A stretch of DNA of 64,000 bases from assembly GCA_902761905.1 (NCBI GenBank), contig CACWMK010000001.1, forward strand, positions 1 through 64,000. The letters run 5' to 3'. The stretch comes from an uncultured Prevotellaceae bacterium (GTDB taxonomy: Bacteria; Bacteroidota; Bacteroidia; Bacteroidales; Bacteroidaceae). Of this stretch, positions 51,973 through 61,303 are shown piece by piece. The notes beneath the pieces are model-generated. The model had not been told where the DNA came from. It did not search any database and saw only the letters and a program-made list of their open reading frames with translations. Numbering within the stretch: the first letter of the stretch is position 1; each line of letters opens with the position of its first letter. The position numbers and the translations under genes are program-made.

Positions 51973-54669
51973 ATGAAGCTGAAGTTGATTGGCAGTCTGC
52001 TGATGCTGGTGCTACCCGCACTGGCCCAGCAGCATATCGACCTGAGTGGCGAGTGGCAGTTCCGAAGCGAACGCGAAATAGGCGTGGTGCGATTGCCCGG
52101 CTCGATGCTGACAAACGGCAAGGGCGACGAGGTGACGGTGAACACCAAGTGGACCAGTTCGCTCTACGACTCATCGTTCTACTTTAACCCCTACATGGCG
52201 CGCTATCGCCAGGCAGGGCATATGAAGTTCCCGTTCTTTCTTACCCCCGACAAGCATTACGTGGGTAATGCCTGGTACGAGCGCACGGTGATGGTGCCCA
52301 AACGATGGAAAGGTAAGCCTGTAGTGCTGTATCTGGAGCGCCCGCATATCGAGACAACGGTATTGGTGAATGGTAAGAGGGTGGGGCATCAACAATCGCT
52401 TTCGGCACCCCATGTGTACGATGTTACACCTTATATCATATATGGCAAGCCCAACCAGCTTACCATCCAGGTGTATAATGGTATTGAGAACGTGTGCGTG
52501 GGGCAGGATTCGCACAGCGTGACCGACCAGACGCAAGGCAACTGGAACGGTATCGTTGGTAAGATAGAACTGCGACAGGGCCCGAATATCTGGCGCAAGT
52601 GTGTGGTGCCTGATATCGCTAACGGTATAGTGACTATCACCATCAACGAAGCCACCTATCGCCTGCCTTTGGGTAGCGATACCGTGCGCTGGGACGAGTT
52701 TCATCCGCAGCTATACACCCGAACTGTAAAATATCAGGGCATGCCAGTGAACGTAACGTTCGGTCTGCGCGAACTGCGGGTGGATGGCGCAAGGATGCTG
52801 ATAAACAACCGCCCCATGTATCTGCGTGGTACGGTGGGCAACTGCTGTTTCCCCGAAACGGGTTATCCGCCAACGGACGAAGCCTCGTGGGAGCGTGTGC
52901 TTGGGCAGTGCAAGGCGTGGGGCATCAATCACATCAGGTTCCACTCGTATTGTCCACCAGAGGCTGCCTTCGCGGTGGCCGACAGACTGGGACTCTATCT
53001 GCAACCCGAGGGACCATCGTGGCCTAATCATGGCGTAAAGTTGCGCAATGGTATGGCTATCGATCAGTATCTGATAGACGAGGGTAAGCGTATGATTGAT
53101 GAGTACGGTCATCACCCATCATTCTGTATGATGGCAGCTGGCAACGAGCCTGCTGGCAACTGGGTGCCCTACTGCAACGAGTGGGTGAAGCAGATGAAGG
53201 CCTACGATCCAACCCGACTGTACTGCGGTGCTTCGGTAGGTGGTGGCTGGGCTTGGGACGATGGGTCGGAGTACCATGTTAAGGCTGGTGCTCGCGGACT
53301 GGATTGGGATAAGCATGCGCCCCACAGCGATGACGACTACTATCAGCAGCTGCTATATCCTAGAAATTACAAAGGTAAGGAGCCAAATAACTCACCCATC
53401 ATTGCACATGAGCAGGGGCAGTGGTGCGCCTTCCCCGATTTCAAGGAGATACCACAGTATACAGGCGCTTATAAAGCCAAGAACTTTGAGATATTCCGCG
53501 ATTTGTTGGCAGGTAATGGCATGGCAAAACAGGCAGAGAACTTTCTTCAGGCTAGCGGAAAGTTGCAGACGCTGTGTTATAAATATGAGATAGAGCGCAA
53601 CCTGCGTACTAAGGATTATGCTGGTTTCCAGCTGTTGGGTCTGAACGACTATTCGGGTCAGGGTACGGCCTTGGTGGGTGTACTGAATGTGCATTGGCTG
53701 GAGAAGGGCTATTGCAATCAGGAAGACTGGACGCAGTTCTGTTCGCCAATTGTGCCCCTGGCAAAGTTCCCCAAGTTTGTGTATACTAACGACGAGTGTT
53801 TGGAGGTATCTATCGAGGTGTATAACGCGTCGGCTGAGGCGTTGCGCGGTGCCCAGATAACATGGCGTATCGCCGACCATACAGGTACGCTGCCTGCAAC
53901 CACCATTCCACTCGGCAAGAATACCGAATTAGGTAAGATACAGATGGATTTGGCCGCTTATCAGCAGCCAACCAAACTCACCCTGCAGGTGGCCATCAAC
54001 GGACAGGCTTGCAACCAGTGGGACTTCTGGGTTTATCCCCATCAGCAGACGGAAATTGCAACAAAGGTATATGAAACAGATACCCTGGATGCAAAGGCTC
54101 TGAAGGTGCTGGAGGCTGGTGGCGATGTGCTGCTGACAGCCGCTGGAAAGATACGTTACGGCAACGATGTAAAGCATACTTTCCTGCCTGTATTCTGGAA
54201 CACGTCGTGGTTTAAGATGCGCCCGCCACATACCACAGGTGCCTATATACAGAACTCCCATCCAGTATTCCGCGATTTCCCAACGGATGATTGGCAGAAC
54301 CTGAACTGGTGGGAGTTGACTAATCGCACTCAGGTAATCAACATGGCTGAGTTTCCCGCTGATTATCAGCCCATCGTACAGCCCATCGATACCTGGCATG
54401 TAAGCCGTAAGTTGGGTATGCTGTTAGAGGCCCGCGTACTGAACGGTCGCTTGTTGATGACAACAATGGATATAACCCGCAATCTGGATCGTCGCCCAGT
54501 GGCCCGACAGTTGCGTTATAGCATACTGCGCTACATGGCATCGGCTGATTTCCGTCCCGCCATCAGTGTCGGAACAGAGGTGATACAGCACCTGTTTGAG
54601 CGTGAGGCACCTAGGGTGGACATGTTTACCAAAGAGAGTCCCGACGAGCTGAAACCTAAGTTAAATTAA
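51973..54669 (+). CDS. GH2 glycosidase, third copy
   Basis: An 898-aa exported GH2 enzyme (signal peptide MKLKLIGSLLMLVLPALAQ). The sandwich has IDLSGEWQFRSE and WYERTVMVPKRWKGKPVVLYLERPH, with the family's SVTDQTQGNWNGIVGKIEL. The barrel has the acid/base Glu392 in AGNEPAG and the likely nucleophile Glu480 in IAHEQGQW. The C-terminal third resembles a glutamine-amidotransferase-like fold seen in large GH2 proteins. The specificity is unknown; related large GH2 proteins occur in RG-I and RG-II loci. It lies between rhaM (1-bp gap) and GH28; a -7 box in the 122-bp gap after it suggests a second promoter. Confidence 0.85.
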   Translation: MKLKLIGSLLMLVLPALAQQHIDLSGEWQFRSEREIGVVRLPGSMLTNGKGDEVTVNTKWTSSLYDSSFYFNPYMARYRQAGHMKFPFFLTPDKHYVGNAWYERTVMVPKRWKGKPVVLYLERPHIETTVLVNGKRVGHQQSLSAPHVYDVTPYIIYGKPNQLTIQVYNGIENVCVGQDSHSVTDQTQGNWNGIVGKIELRQGPNIWRKCVVPDIANGIVTITINEATYRLPLGSDTVRWDEFHPQLYTRTVKYQGMPVNVTFGLRELRVDGARMLINNRPMYLRGTVGNCCFPETGYPPTDEASWERVLGQCKAWGINHIRFHSYCPPEAAFAVADRLGLYLQPEGPSWPNHGVKLRNGMAIDQYLIDEGKRMIDEYGHHPSFCMMAAGNEPAGNWVPYCNEWVKQMKAYDPTRLYCGASVGGGWAWDDGSEYHVKAGARGLDWDKHAPHSDDDYYQQLLYPRNYKGKEPNNSPIIAHEQGQWCAFPDFKEIPQYTGAYKAKNFEIFRDLLAGNGMAKQAENFLQASGKLQTLCYKYEIERNLRTKDYAGFQLLGLNDYSGQGTALVGVLNVHWLEKGYCNQEDWTQFCSPIVPLAKFPKFVYTNDECLEVSIEVYNASAEALRGAQITWRIADHTGTLPATTIPLGKNTELGKIQMDLAAYQQPTKLTLQVAINGQACNQWDFWVYPHQQTEIATKVYETDTLDAKALKVLEAGGDVLLTAAGKIRYGNDVKHTFLPVFWNTSWFKMRPPHTTGAYIQNSHPVFRDFPTDDWQNLNWWELTNRTQVINMAEFPADYQPIVQPIDTWHVSRKLGMLLEARVLNGRLLMTTMDITRNLDRRPVARQLRYSILRYMASADFRPAISVGTEVIQHLFEREAPRVDMFTKESPDELKPKLN

Positions 54670-54756
54670 GCGAGTAGTACGCCAAAAATAGCTAAATCCG
54701 TACGATAAGATAGCAATTAGTACAATTTGTATCGCTGCTAATTCGGAAATATTCCG

Positions 54757-54764
54757 TAATTTTG
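54757..54764 (+). promoter_or_regulatory. Internal -7 promoter box before GH28
   Basis: TAATTTTG fits TAnnTTTG, 27 bases before the GH28 ATG, in the longest gap (122 bp) of the plus-strand unit. GH28-rhaB-isomerase-transporter-rhaD may thus form a separately inducible sub-operon. Confidence 0.55.
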
Positions 54765-54791
54765 TAGGTGATTAAAACAAATAACTGAAAA

Positions 54792-56111
54792 ATGAGAAGA
54801 ATAGTGCTCTTGTTGCTTGCCGTGGCACTGGTTGCTACGGGAGTTGCAAAACCCAAAAAGAAACCCGCCGTTGAGGTTTGGCCCGACCAGACCGTGATGG
54901 ATGCGTGGTTTAAGGATACTACTAAGGTAGATGTGGCTAAGTTGGGTAAGCAGTACGTGATTACCGACTTTGGTGTGCGTCGTGATTCGACCATCGTGCA
55001 GACCAAGGCCATCCAGGCTGTCATCGACTGTGCCGCCCAAGAGGGTGGTGGCGTGGTGGTTATCCCCGAGGGTACTTTCCTTACAGGCGCTTTATTTTTT
55101 AAGCAAGGTACACACCTGCATGTTATCGGCAAACTGAAGGGTTCCGATCGTATTATCGATTTCCCTTATATCAAGACCCGTATTGAGGGCGAGACCTGCA
55201 CATACTTCTGTGCCTTGGTGAATGTCGACGGACTGGATGGATTTACCATAAGTGGTCACGGCACCATCGATGGCAACGGACTGAACTACTGGCAGGAGTT
55301 CTGGATTCGCCGTAAGTGGAACCCACAGTGTACCAATAAGGATGCCCAGCGCCCACGACTAACCTATGTGTCGAACTCGAAAAACGTCACTATTCAGGAT
55401 GTGCATCTAGTTAACTCGCCATTCTGGACCAACCATGTGTACAAGAGCAACTACGTGCGCTATCTGGATTGCTACATCTTTGCCCCCACCGAGAATATCT
55501 GGGAGCCTGATCCCACACGTGGTGCACCATCGAGCGATGCCATCGATATCGACGCCTGTACCGATGTGATGATCAACGGCTGCTATATGCACGTGAACGA
55601 TGACGCTGTGGTGCTGAAAGGCGGTAAGGGTACCTGGGCCGATAAGGATGAGACCAACGGCGATTGCGAGCGCATACTGATTCAGAACTGTCACTACGGC
55701 AAGGTGCATGGCTGTCTGACGCTGGGTTCGGAGTCGCTGCACGATCGCAACGTGATACTGCGTAACTGCTATACCGAGCGTGCCGACCGTGTGCTGTGGT
55801 TGAAGATGCGTCCTGATACGCCGCAGCACTACGAGTATGTGTTGGTTGAGAACATTACTGGCCACTGCAAGCGCTTTTTGTTTATCCACCCTTGGACTCA
55901 GTTCTTTAAGCCTGAGCAGCGCGAGGATATGCCGCTGTCGAGATGCAACAACATCGTGATGCGTAACATACAGGTGGAAACACCGACGCCATACGATGTA
56001 AAGACATCGGATAAGTACGAGCTGGTAGATTTTACCATCGACGGCAAGCCTCTGGCTTTTGCCAAGAACCCCGTTTCGAAAGAACAACTACAAAACATGA
56101 TATATGAATAA
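54792..56111 (+). CDS. GH28 polygalacturonase/rhamnogalacturonan hydrolase
   Basis: GH28 enzymes hydrolyse alpha-galacturonic linkages in pectin with a right-handed beta-helix fold. The protein has a short signal peptide (MRRIVLLLLAVALVATGVA) and family sequence: GGGVVVIPEGTFLTGALFF, HGTIDGNG, SDAIDIDAC and NDDAVVLKGGKG with the catalytic acids. HGCLTLGSES and a C-terminal RVLWLKMRP follow in place of the usual RIK. At 439 aa it is typical of bacteroidal exo-acting or rhamnogalacturonan-directed members. The context favours RG-I over homogalacturonan, as inference. Its stop overlaps rhaB by 8 bp. Confidence 0.92.
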   Translation: MRRIVLLLLAVALVATGVAKPKKKPAVEVWPDQTVMDAWFKDTTKVDVAKLGKQYVITDFGVRRDSTIVQTKAIQAVIDCAAQEGGGVVVIPEGTFLTGALFFKQGTHLHVIGKLKGSDRIIDFPYIKTRIEGETCTYFCALVNVDGLDGFTISGHGTIDGNGLNYWQEFWIRRKWNPQCTNKDAQRPRLTYVSNSKNVTIQDVHLVNSPFWTNHVYKSNYVRYLDCYIFAPTENIWEPDPTRGAPSSDAIDIDACTDVMINGCYMHVNDDAVVLKGGKGTWADKDETNGDCERILIQNCHYGKVHGCLTLGSESLHDRNVILRNCYTERADRVLWLKMRPDTPQHYEYVLVENITGHCKRFLFIHPWTQFFKPEQREDMPLSRCNNIVMRNIQVETPTPYDVKTSDKYELVDFTIDGKPLAFAKNPVSKEQLQNMIYE

Positions 56112-57588
56112 TCAAAAATACTATTTTTCGGTAGACTTAGGTGCTACCAGCGGCCGAACCATCATAGGTCGTATAGACGATAACAAATTTGAACTGGAAG
56201 AGGTAACCCGCTTCCCCAATAACCTTATTATTCAGGGCGGTCACTATTATTGGGACATATATGCCCTGTATTTCGAGGTCATCAAGGGTCTGAAAGAGGT
56301 GGCACGTCGCGGATTGGATATCGTTAGCATCGGTATCGATACCTGGGGTGTTGACTTCGTGTTTATTGGCGAAGATAATGCTATTCTACGCAATCCACGT
56401 GCTTATCGCGATCCAATCACTTTCGAGGCGATGGACGATTATCTGCAGAACGTGATCTCTAAGAAAGAGGTGTATGATATAACAGGTATCCAGTTTATGT
56501 CATTCAACTCGCTGTTCCAGCTCTATGCTATGCGTAAAGAAAATAACAATGCGTTGAAACATGCCAAGAAGATACTGTTTGTACCTGATGCCCTCTCGTG
56601 GATGCTGACGGGCGAGGAGGTGTGCGAATACACCATCGCATCAACTTCGCAGTTGCTCGATCCACGAACCAAACAGCTGGATGAGCGTCTGCTGGCATCG
56701 GTAGGCCTCGATCGCACCAAGTTTGGTAAGATGGTAATGCCTGGTACAAAGATAGGTGTGCTTACTGAAGAGGTTCAGCAATTGACAGGACTGGGCGCTG
56801 TGCCCGTGATAGCTGTGGCTGGTCACGATACTGGTTCGGCTGTAGCCGCTGTGCCTGCTAAGAACGAGCAGTTTGCTTATCTTAGTAGCGGTACGTGGAG
56901 CCTGATGGGTATCGAAACCAAGGATGCCATCATCAACGACCTAAGCTACGAGCGCAACTTTACCAACGAGGGTGGAATAGAGGGCACAACCCGTTTTCTG
57001 AAGAATATCTGCGGCATGTGGCTGTATGAGCGTTGCCGACTGGAGTGGCCCGAGGAGGTTCGTAAGCTGTCGCATCCCGAACTGCAGGGTTCGGCTATGC
57101 AGGTGGAGCCCTTCCGTTCGCTCATCAATCCCGATGATCAGCTGTTTGCATCGCCCAAATCAATGATTGGTGCCATCCAGCAGTATTGTAGCGATACCAA
57201 TCAGCCCGTGCCCGAAACACCAGCTGAAATATGTCGTTGTATCTTCGACTCGCTGGCCCTGCGTTACAAGCAGGTGTTCCAGTGGCTGCAGGAGTTTTCT
57301 CCATTTGAGTTAAAGACACTCCACGTGATTGGTGGTGGCAGCCTGAACAAATACCTGAACCAGTTTACCGCCAACGCCACTGGTGCTACGGTATTGGCCG
57401 GTCCGCAGGAGGGTACTGCTATCGGCAATATCATGCTACAGGCTCAGGCAGCCGGACTGGTAAAAGATATCTGGGAGATGCGCCGTATTATCGCTAACAG
57501 TCTCGACTTGGTGAAGTACGAGCCAGCAGATAAGGCAGCTTGGGATGAGGCTTATGAGAAATATTTGAGAATAACGAATAATAAATAA
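56104..57588 (+). CDS. rhaB: Rhamnulokinase
   Basis: RhaB phosphorylates L-rhamnulose at C1 with ATP. It is a FGGY-family kinase: FSVDLGATSGRTIIGRID (phosphate motif), SIGIDTWGVDFVFIGED, HDTGSAVAAVPA, YLSSGTWSLMGIE and the adenosine motif VIGGGSLNKYLNQFTANATG. Length of 494 aa is normal. The ATG lies within the last codons of GH28, indicating tight coupling of pectin hydrolysis and rhamnose use. The isomerase gene follows after 15 bp. Confidence 0.96.
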   Translation: MNNQKYYFSVDLGATSGRTIIGRIDDNKFELEEVTRFPNNLIIQGGHYYWDIYALYFEVIKGLKEVARRGLDIVSIGIDTWGVDFVFIGEDNAILRNPRAYRDPITFEAMDDYLQNVISKKEVYDITGIQFMSFNSLFQLYAMRKENNNALKHAKKILFVPDALSWMLTGEEVCEYTIASTSQLLDPRTKQLDERLLASVGLDRTKFGKMVMPGTKIGVLTEEVQQLTGLGAVPVIAVAGHDTGSAVAAVPAKNEQFAYLSSGTWSLMGIETKDAIINDLSYERNFTNEGGIEGTTRFLKNICGMWLYERCRLEWPEEVRKLSHPELQGSAMQVEPFRSLINPDDQLFASPKSMIGAIQQYCSDTNQPVPETPAEICRCIFDSLALRYKQVFQWLQEFSPFELKTLHVIGGGSLNKYLNQFTANATGATVLAGPQEGTAIGNIMLQAQAAGLVKDIWEMRRIIANSLDLVKYEPADKAAWDEAYEKYLRITNNK

Positions 57589-57603
57589 AAAACAAACAAA
57601 ATT

Positions 57604-59034
57604 ATGGCAAAACCATTAGTAGAAACTAAAGCAAAGGTAGGTGTATTCAGTATAGCCCTTCAGGCTTACCTGCCACAGTTTCCTCAGCTCGTTCCTGAGT
57701 TCGAGGCTCAGTATGAGGCATTCAAGAAGACATTACCCGATACCATCGAGATTATCGATGGAGGTATGGTAACCACTAAGGAGCAGTCGATGGCTGCAGG
57801 CGATAAGTTCCGTGCAGCAGATGTCGACCTTGTTATCCTGCAGATGCTTACCTATTGCACCTCTTATAATATGTTGCCTGCCGTTCGCGACCTCGACGTT
57901 CCTGTTGTCATCGTGAACCTGCAGAAGAAGTTGGCACCCGATTATGCCAAGACCGATATTCCTACTTGGTTGGGCGAGCTCTATGCTTGCGGTGCCATCG
58001 GTGAGATGGTGGCCGACCTGAATCGTGCTGGCAAGCGTTCGGCTGTGATTACAGGTGTGGTGGAAGGTGGCGATCCTGCTTGTCAGGCTGAGATTGAGGA
58101 CTGGTGCCGTGCTGCTCAGGTTCGTCGTCGTTTCCGCGATACCAACATCGCCCAAATCGGTCGTCCTTATCCTGGTATGATGGACCTCTACATCGATGAG
58201 ACCAACCTCTATCACCGTATGTTCGTTTATACCAAGCAGTTTGATTGGGAGAAGATGTGGGCTATTGCCGACAATATTACCGACGAGGCTGCTATCCGTG
58301 CCAAGGCAGAGGATATTCTGGCTACATTCGACATCGAGGGTGGTGGCACCATCGAAAAAGTGTGGGATATGGCGAAGTATGTTGTAGCCTTCGAGCAGTG
58401 GGTAAAGGACGAAAAACTCGGCATGATAGCCTCGCACTATGATGGCTTCGCCCAGGGTGTAGCTGGTAAACTCGACTCGATGCTGATTCCTGCTTTCTCA
58501 ATGCTGATTAAGCAGCACACTGCTTGTGCCGTTGAGGGTGATATGAAGGTGGCTATGGCCATGTCGATCCTGAAGACAATCTCTGGTACAGGTACGCTGG
58601 CCGAGATGTACTCAATTGACTTCCCCAAGGATATCTGTATCATCGGTCACTCTGGTTCAGGCGACTTCGACATCTCTCAGACCAAGAAGCCTACCATGAA
58701 GATTGTGCCTGTATTCCACGGCAAGGCTGGTGGTGGTTACCTCACTCAGTTCTATCCTCCTACTGGTCCTGTTACCTATCTGGCTATCACACAGGACAAG
58801 AATGGTGTATTCAAGTTCGTGGTTGCTGAGGGTGTGAATGAGGAAGGTGAGATCTTTACCTTTGGTGATACCAACATGCGCACTAAGTTCTCGCTGAGTT
58901 GTCGCGAGTTCGTCAACAAGTGGAGTGAGGCCGGTCCTACCCACCATATGGCAGCTGCTGTTGGTCACCATATCGATACTATCCTGAAGGTAGCTAAGAT
59001 ATTCAATATTGAGTGTGACGTAGTTTGTCGTTAA
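57604..59034 (+). CDS. AraA/FucI-superfamily sugar isomerase, presumed L-rhamnose isomerase
   Basis: A 476-aa cytoplasmic enzyme of the L-arabinose/L-fucose isomerase superfamily, not the TIM-barrel RhaA. The four metal-binding residues of E. coli AraA (E306, E333, H350, H450) align with Glu311 in AVEGDMK, Glu334 in LAEMYS, His349 in IIGHSGSG and His447/448 in GPTHHMAA, so it should be an active Mn-dependent isomerase. It lies 15 bp after rhaB and 30 bp before the transporter, exactly where rhaA stands in rhamnose operons, and no RhaA is present in the window. I infer that it converts L-rhamnose to L-rhamnulose. Alternatives are L-fucose or another deoxysugar with RhaA encoded elsewhere. Family call firm, substrate inferred. 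Confidence 0.85.
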   Translation: MAKPLVETKAKVGVFSIALQAYLPQFPQLVPEFEAQYEAFKKTLPDTIEIIDGGMVTTKEQSMAAGDKFRAADVDLVILQMLTYCTSYNMLPAVRDLDVPVVIVNLQKKLAPDYAKTDIPTWLGELYACGAIGEMVADLNRAGKRSAVITGVVEGGDPACQAEIEDWCRAAQVRRRFRDTNIAQIGRPYPGMMDLYIDETNLYHRMFVYTKQFDWEKMWAIADNITDEAAIRAKAEDILATFDIEGGGTIEKVWDMAKYVVAFEQWVKDEKLGMIASHYDGFAQGVAGKLDSMLIPAFSMLIKQHTACAVEGDMKVAMAMSILKTISGTGTLAEMYSIDFPKDICIIGHSGSGDFDISQTKKPTMKIVPVFHGKAGGGYLTQFYPPTGPVTYLAITQDKNGVFKFVVAEGVNEEGEIFTFGDTNMRTKFSLSCREFVNKWSEAGPTHHMAAAVGHHIDTILKVAKIFNIECDVVCR

Positions 59035-59064
59035 TTGACAATTCACAATTGATAATTGACAATT
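59033..59064. repeat. Four-unit 7-bp repeat filling the isomerase-transporter gap
   Basis: AATTGAC, AATTCAC, AATTGAT, AATTGAC then AATT directly before the ATG at 59065. The array begins inside the isomerase stop codon, so the whole 30-bp gap is repeat, with no separate ribosome-binding sequence. Confidence 0.85.
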
Positions 59065-60396
59065 ATGGCTAAAAGTGGAAGTTTGAAGAGCACGCTGGCC
59101 GTGTCTCTTAATAACTATCTCGATGCAGGCGCCATCGTTGCTGGTGCCAGTGGCGTTACGCTGTGGCAGAACTATCTTGGGTTGAGCGAGATGCACTTAG
59201 GTTGGCTCAACGCACTCAGTGCTAATGCGCTGGGTGCCGCCATCGGTGCAATCATCGGTGGATTCCTCGCTGATAAGTTCGGTCGTAAGTTTATCTTTAC
59301 CTACAACCTGCTGGTGTATATGACGGGTGTGCTCATCATCATGCTGTCGATGAATTTCCCAATGCTGCTGGCTGGATTCCTGATTACAGGTATATCAGTA
59401 GGTATTGGTGTACCTGCTTCGTGGACCTATATCTCTGAGAGCTCAGAGGTTTACAATCGTGGTCGTAACATCTGTATCTCACAGATGTCGTGGGGAGTAG
59501 GTCCTATGTTTATCCTGCTCTTTGGTATGCTGTTTGCGCCTGGTGGCTATCTGTACGGACCTGTTGAGGCTTTGGCACATGGTGTCATCGGTGCTGATGC
59601 GGCTCAGGCTGCTGTCGAGGTATTCTCATCACGTGTGGTGTTTGCAACCCTGTTTGTGGTGGCTTTCATTGCATGGAACCTGCAGCGCCAACTGGAGGAG
59701 AGTGCAGAGTTTACAGCTAATAAAGAGAAAGATAAGAGCAGTATCGTTGATAATATCAAACTGCTGTTCACCAATCGTATCGCTGTGAAGACGGTAGCTT
59801 TCTTGGCAGCCATCTATCTTACTTGGAACCTCGTGGCCAGTGTGATGGGATTCTTTATGCCACACATTTATGAAACTGCTGGTGGACTGAGTAACGAGGA
59901 TGCTAACATGTTGAGTTGTATCAGCTGGGTGTTTGTGGTGGTTACCACCTTTATCATCTCGTTTATGGTCGATAAGGTGGCTCATCGCTTCTTCTATGTG
60001 TTCGGTTTGGCTGCTGCACTTACAGCTTGGATATTGATCATCGGTGGTGGTGTGTCAACCATCGCTGGTATTTGGGTGTTCACCATCCTGTGGGGTGTCA
60101 ACAACGGTAGCTCGGTACAGGTGTTCTACGCCTTATGGGGCTCGGAGTTGTTCCCTGCCAAATTCCGTGCCGGCGCTCAGGGACTGATGTTCTTCATCGT
60201 TCGTGGCCTGTCGGCTGTTTGGGGACTGGTGTTCACCTTTATCTATGGCGACAATGGCGAAGGCTTTACATTGGCAGCCTACTGTATGGTAGCCCTGCTG
60301 TTGGCATCGCTCGTGGTTGGTTTGATAGGTATGCCTAACACTCGTGGTAAGTCGCTCGATCAGATTACCAAAGAACGTTATGGCGAAGATATTTAA
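59065..60396 (+). CDS. MFS sugar transporter, presumed L-rhamnose permease
   Basis: An inner-membrane major-facilitator protein of 443 aa with twelve predicted membrane segments. Sugar-porter motifs are GGFLADKFGRKFIF between segments 2 and 3, VPASWTYISESSEV in the following part, and GSELFPAKFRAGAQG in the C-terminal half. It lies between the isomerase and rhaD, so uptake of L-rhamnose (or a short rhamnose-containing product) across the inner membrane is the natural inference. It is not of the RhaT (DMT) type. The ATG at 59065 is chosen; a TTG three codons earlier is in the repeat. Charged segment LEESAEFTANKEKDKSS forms the central loop. Confidence 0.88.
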   Translation: MAKSGSLKSTLAVSLNNYLDAGAIVAGASGVTLWQNYLGLSEMHLGWLNALSANALGAAIGAIIGGFLADKFGRKFIFTYNLLVYMTGVLIIMLSMNFPMLLAGFLITGISVGIGVPASWTYISESSEVYNRGRNICISQMSWGVGPMFILLFGMLFAPGGYLYGPVEALAHGVIGADAAQAAVEVFSSRVVFATLFVVAFIAWNLQRQLEESAEFTANKEKDKSSIVDNIKLLFTNRIAVKTVAFLAAIYLTWNLVASVMGFFMPHIYETAGGLSNEDANMLSCISWVFVVVTTFIISFMVDKVAHRFFYVFGLAAALTAWILIIGGGVSTIAGIWVFTILWGVNNGSSVQVFYALWGSELFPAKFRAGAQGLMFFIVRGLSAVWGLVFTFIYGDNGEGFTLAAYCMVALLLASLVVGLIGMPNTRGKSLDQITKERYGEDI

Positions 60397-60402
60397 ATAC
60401 GT

Positions 60403-60420
60403 ATAATCCGTAAAATCCGT
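60403..60420. repeat. Two 9-bp repeats before rhaD
   Basis: ATAATCCGT and AAAATCCGT stand in tandem in the 31-bp gap between the transporter and rhaD, directly before AGGAATAATG. The AATCCGT core also forms the arms of the inverted repeat at 8244-8287. Confidence 0.5.
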
Positions 60421-60427
60421 AGGAATA

Positions 60428-61249
60428 ATGAAAAGTATATTAGAAGGCCGCGAAGGTTTGAAAGCGGTTATTGATCAGATAGCCGAAGTAACAGGCTATC
60501 TTTGGGAGAAAGGTTGGGCTGAGCGTAACGGTGGTAACATTACTGTTAACGTAACTGAGTATATGGACGATGCTTGCAAGCAGATGCCAGCCATCGCTCC
60601 AGTTAAGCAGATTGGTATGGTGCTGCCTCAGCTTAAAGGTAAGTATTTCTATTGTAAAGGTACAGGCAAGCGCATGCGCGATCTGGCTAAGCAGCCTATG
60701 CAGAACGGTAGTATCATACGCATCTGTGACGACTGCGCCAGCTACGAAATCATAGCCGATGAGCCCGTAGCCCCCACATCGGAATTGCCCACACACTTAG
60801 CTCTGCAGAACTACCTGCTTGAGACAGGTTCTTGCTATAAGGCCACTCTGCATACACACCCCATCGAGTTGGTGGCCATGAGTCATATTCAGCGTTTCCT
60901 GAAGGGCGATGAGATGACACGTGTGTTGTGGTCAATGATTCCCGAGACACTGGCATTCGCACCACTCGGCATCGGTATCGTGCCTTACGCATTGCCATCA
61001 TCAGTTAGTCTGGCCGAGGCTACCCTTGAGCAGATTAAGACTCACGATGTAGTGATGTGGGAGAAGCACGGAACTGTAGCTGTAGGCACCGATATTATGG
61101 ATGCTTTCGACCAGACCGATGTGCTCTGTAAGGCAGCCAACATCTATATGTGTGCTAAGTCAATGGGGTCTGAGCCAGACGGCATGACCGACGCTCAGAT
61201 GAAGGAAGTGCAGGATGTATTCAATCTGCCCAAGAAGCGTCCTTGCTAA
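60428..61249 (+). CDS. rhaD: Rhamnulose-1-phosphate aldolase
   Basis: RhaD splits L-rhamnulose 1-phosphate into dihydroxyacetone phosphate and L-lactaldehyde. It is a zinc class II aldolase: GWAERNGGNITVNVTEY at the N-terminus, zinc ligands in THLALQNYLLETG...HTHPIELVAMSH (the HTH pair) and a third His in WEKHGTVAVG. The Glu preceding HTHP-type folds is conserved in the family. Length of 273 aa is normal. It is the last gene of the plus-strand unit and is followed by a strong bidirectional terminator. The lactaldehyde product links it to the aldehyde dehydrogenase at 19471 and perhaps the reductase at 46708. Confidence 0.95.
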   Translation: MKSILEGREGLKAVIDQIAEVTGYLWEKGWAERNGGNITVNVTEYMDDACKQMPAIAPVKQIGMVLPQLKGKYFYCKGTGKRMRDLAKQPMQNGSIIRICDDCASYEIIADEPVAPTSELPTHLALQNYLLETGSCYKATLHTHPIELVAMSHIQRFLKGDEMTRVLWSMIPETLAFAPLGIGIVPYALPSSVSLAEATLEQIKTHDVVMWEKHGTVAVGTDIMDAFDQTDVLCKAANIYMCAKSMGSEPDGMTDAQMKEVQDVFNLPKKRPC

Positions 61250-61261
61250 TAGGAGAGATAA

Positions 61262-61301
61262 CAAAAAGCATGCGCCCTATCACTGGAGCGCATGTTTTTT
61301 T
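61262..61301. terminator. Bidirectional terminator after rhaD
   Basis: CATGCGC (61269-61275) pairs with GCGCATG (61288-61294), with TTTTTTT after it on the plus strand and TTTTTGTT after it on the minus strand. It separates rhaD from the converging GH105-glycosidase gene. Confidence 0.88.
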
Positions 61302-61303
61302 GT

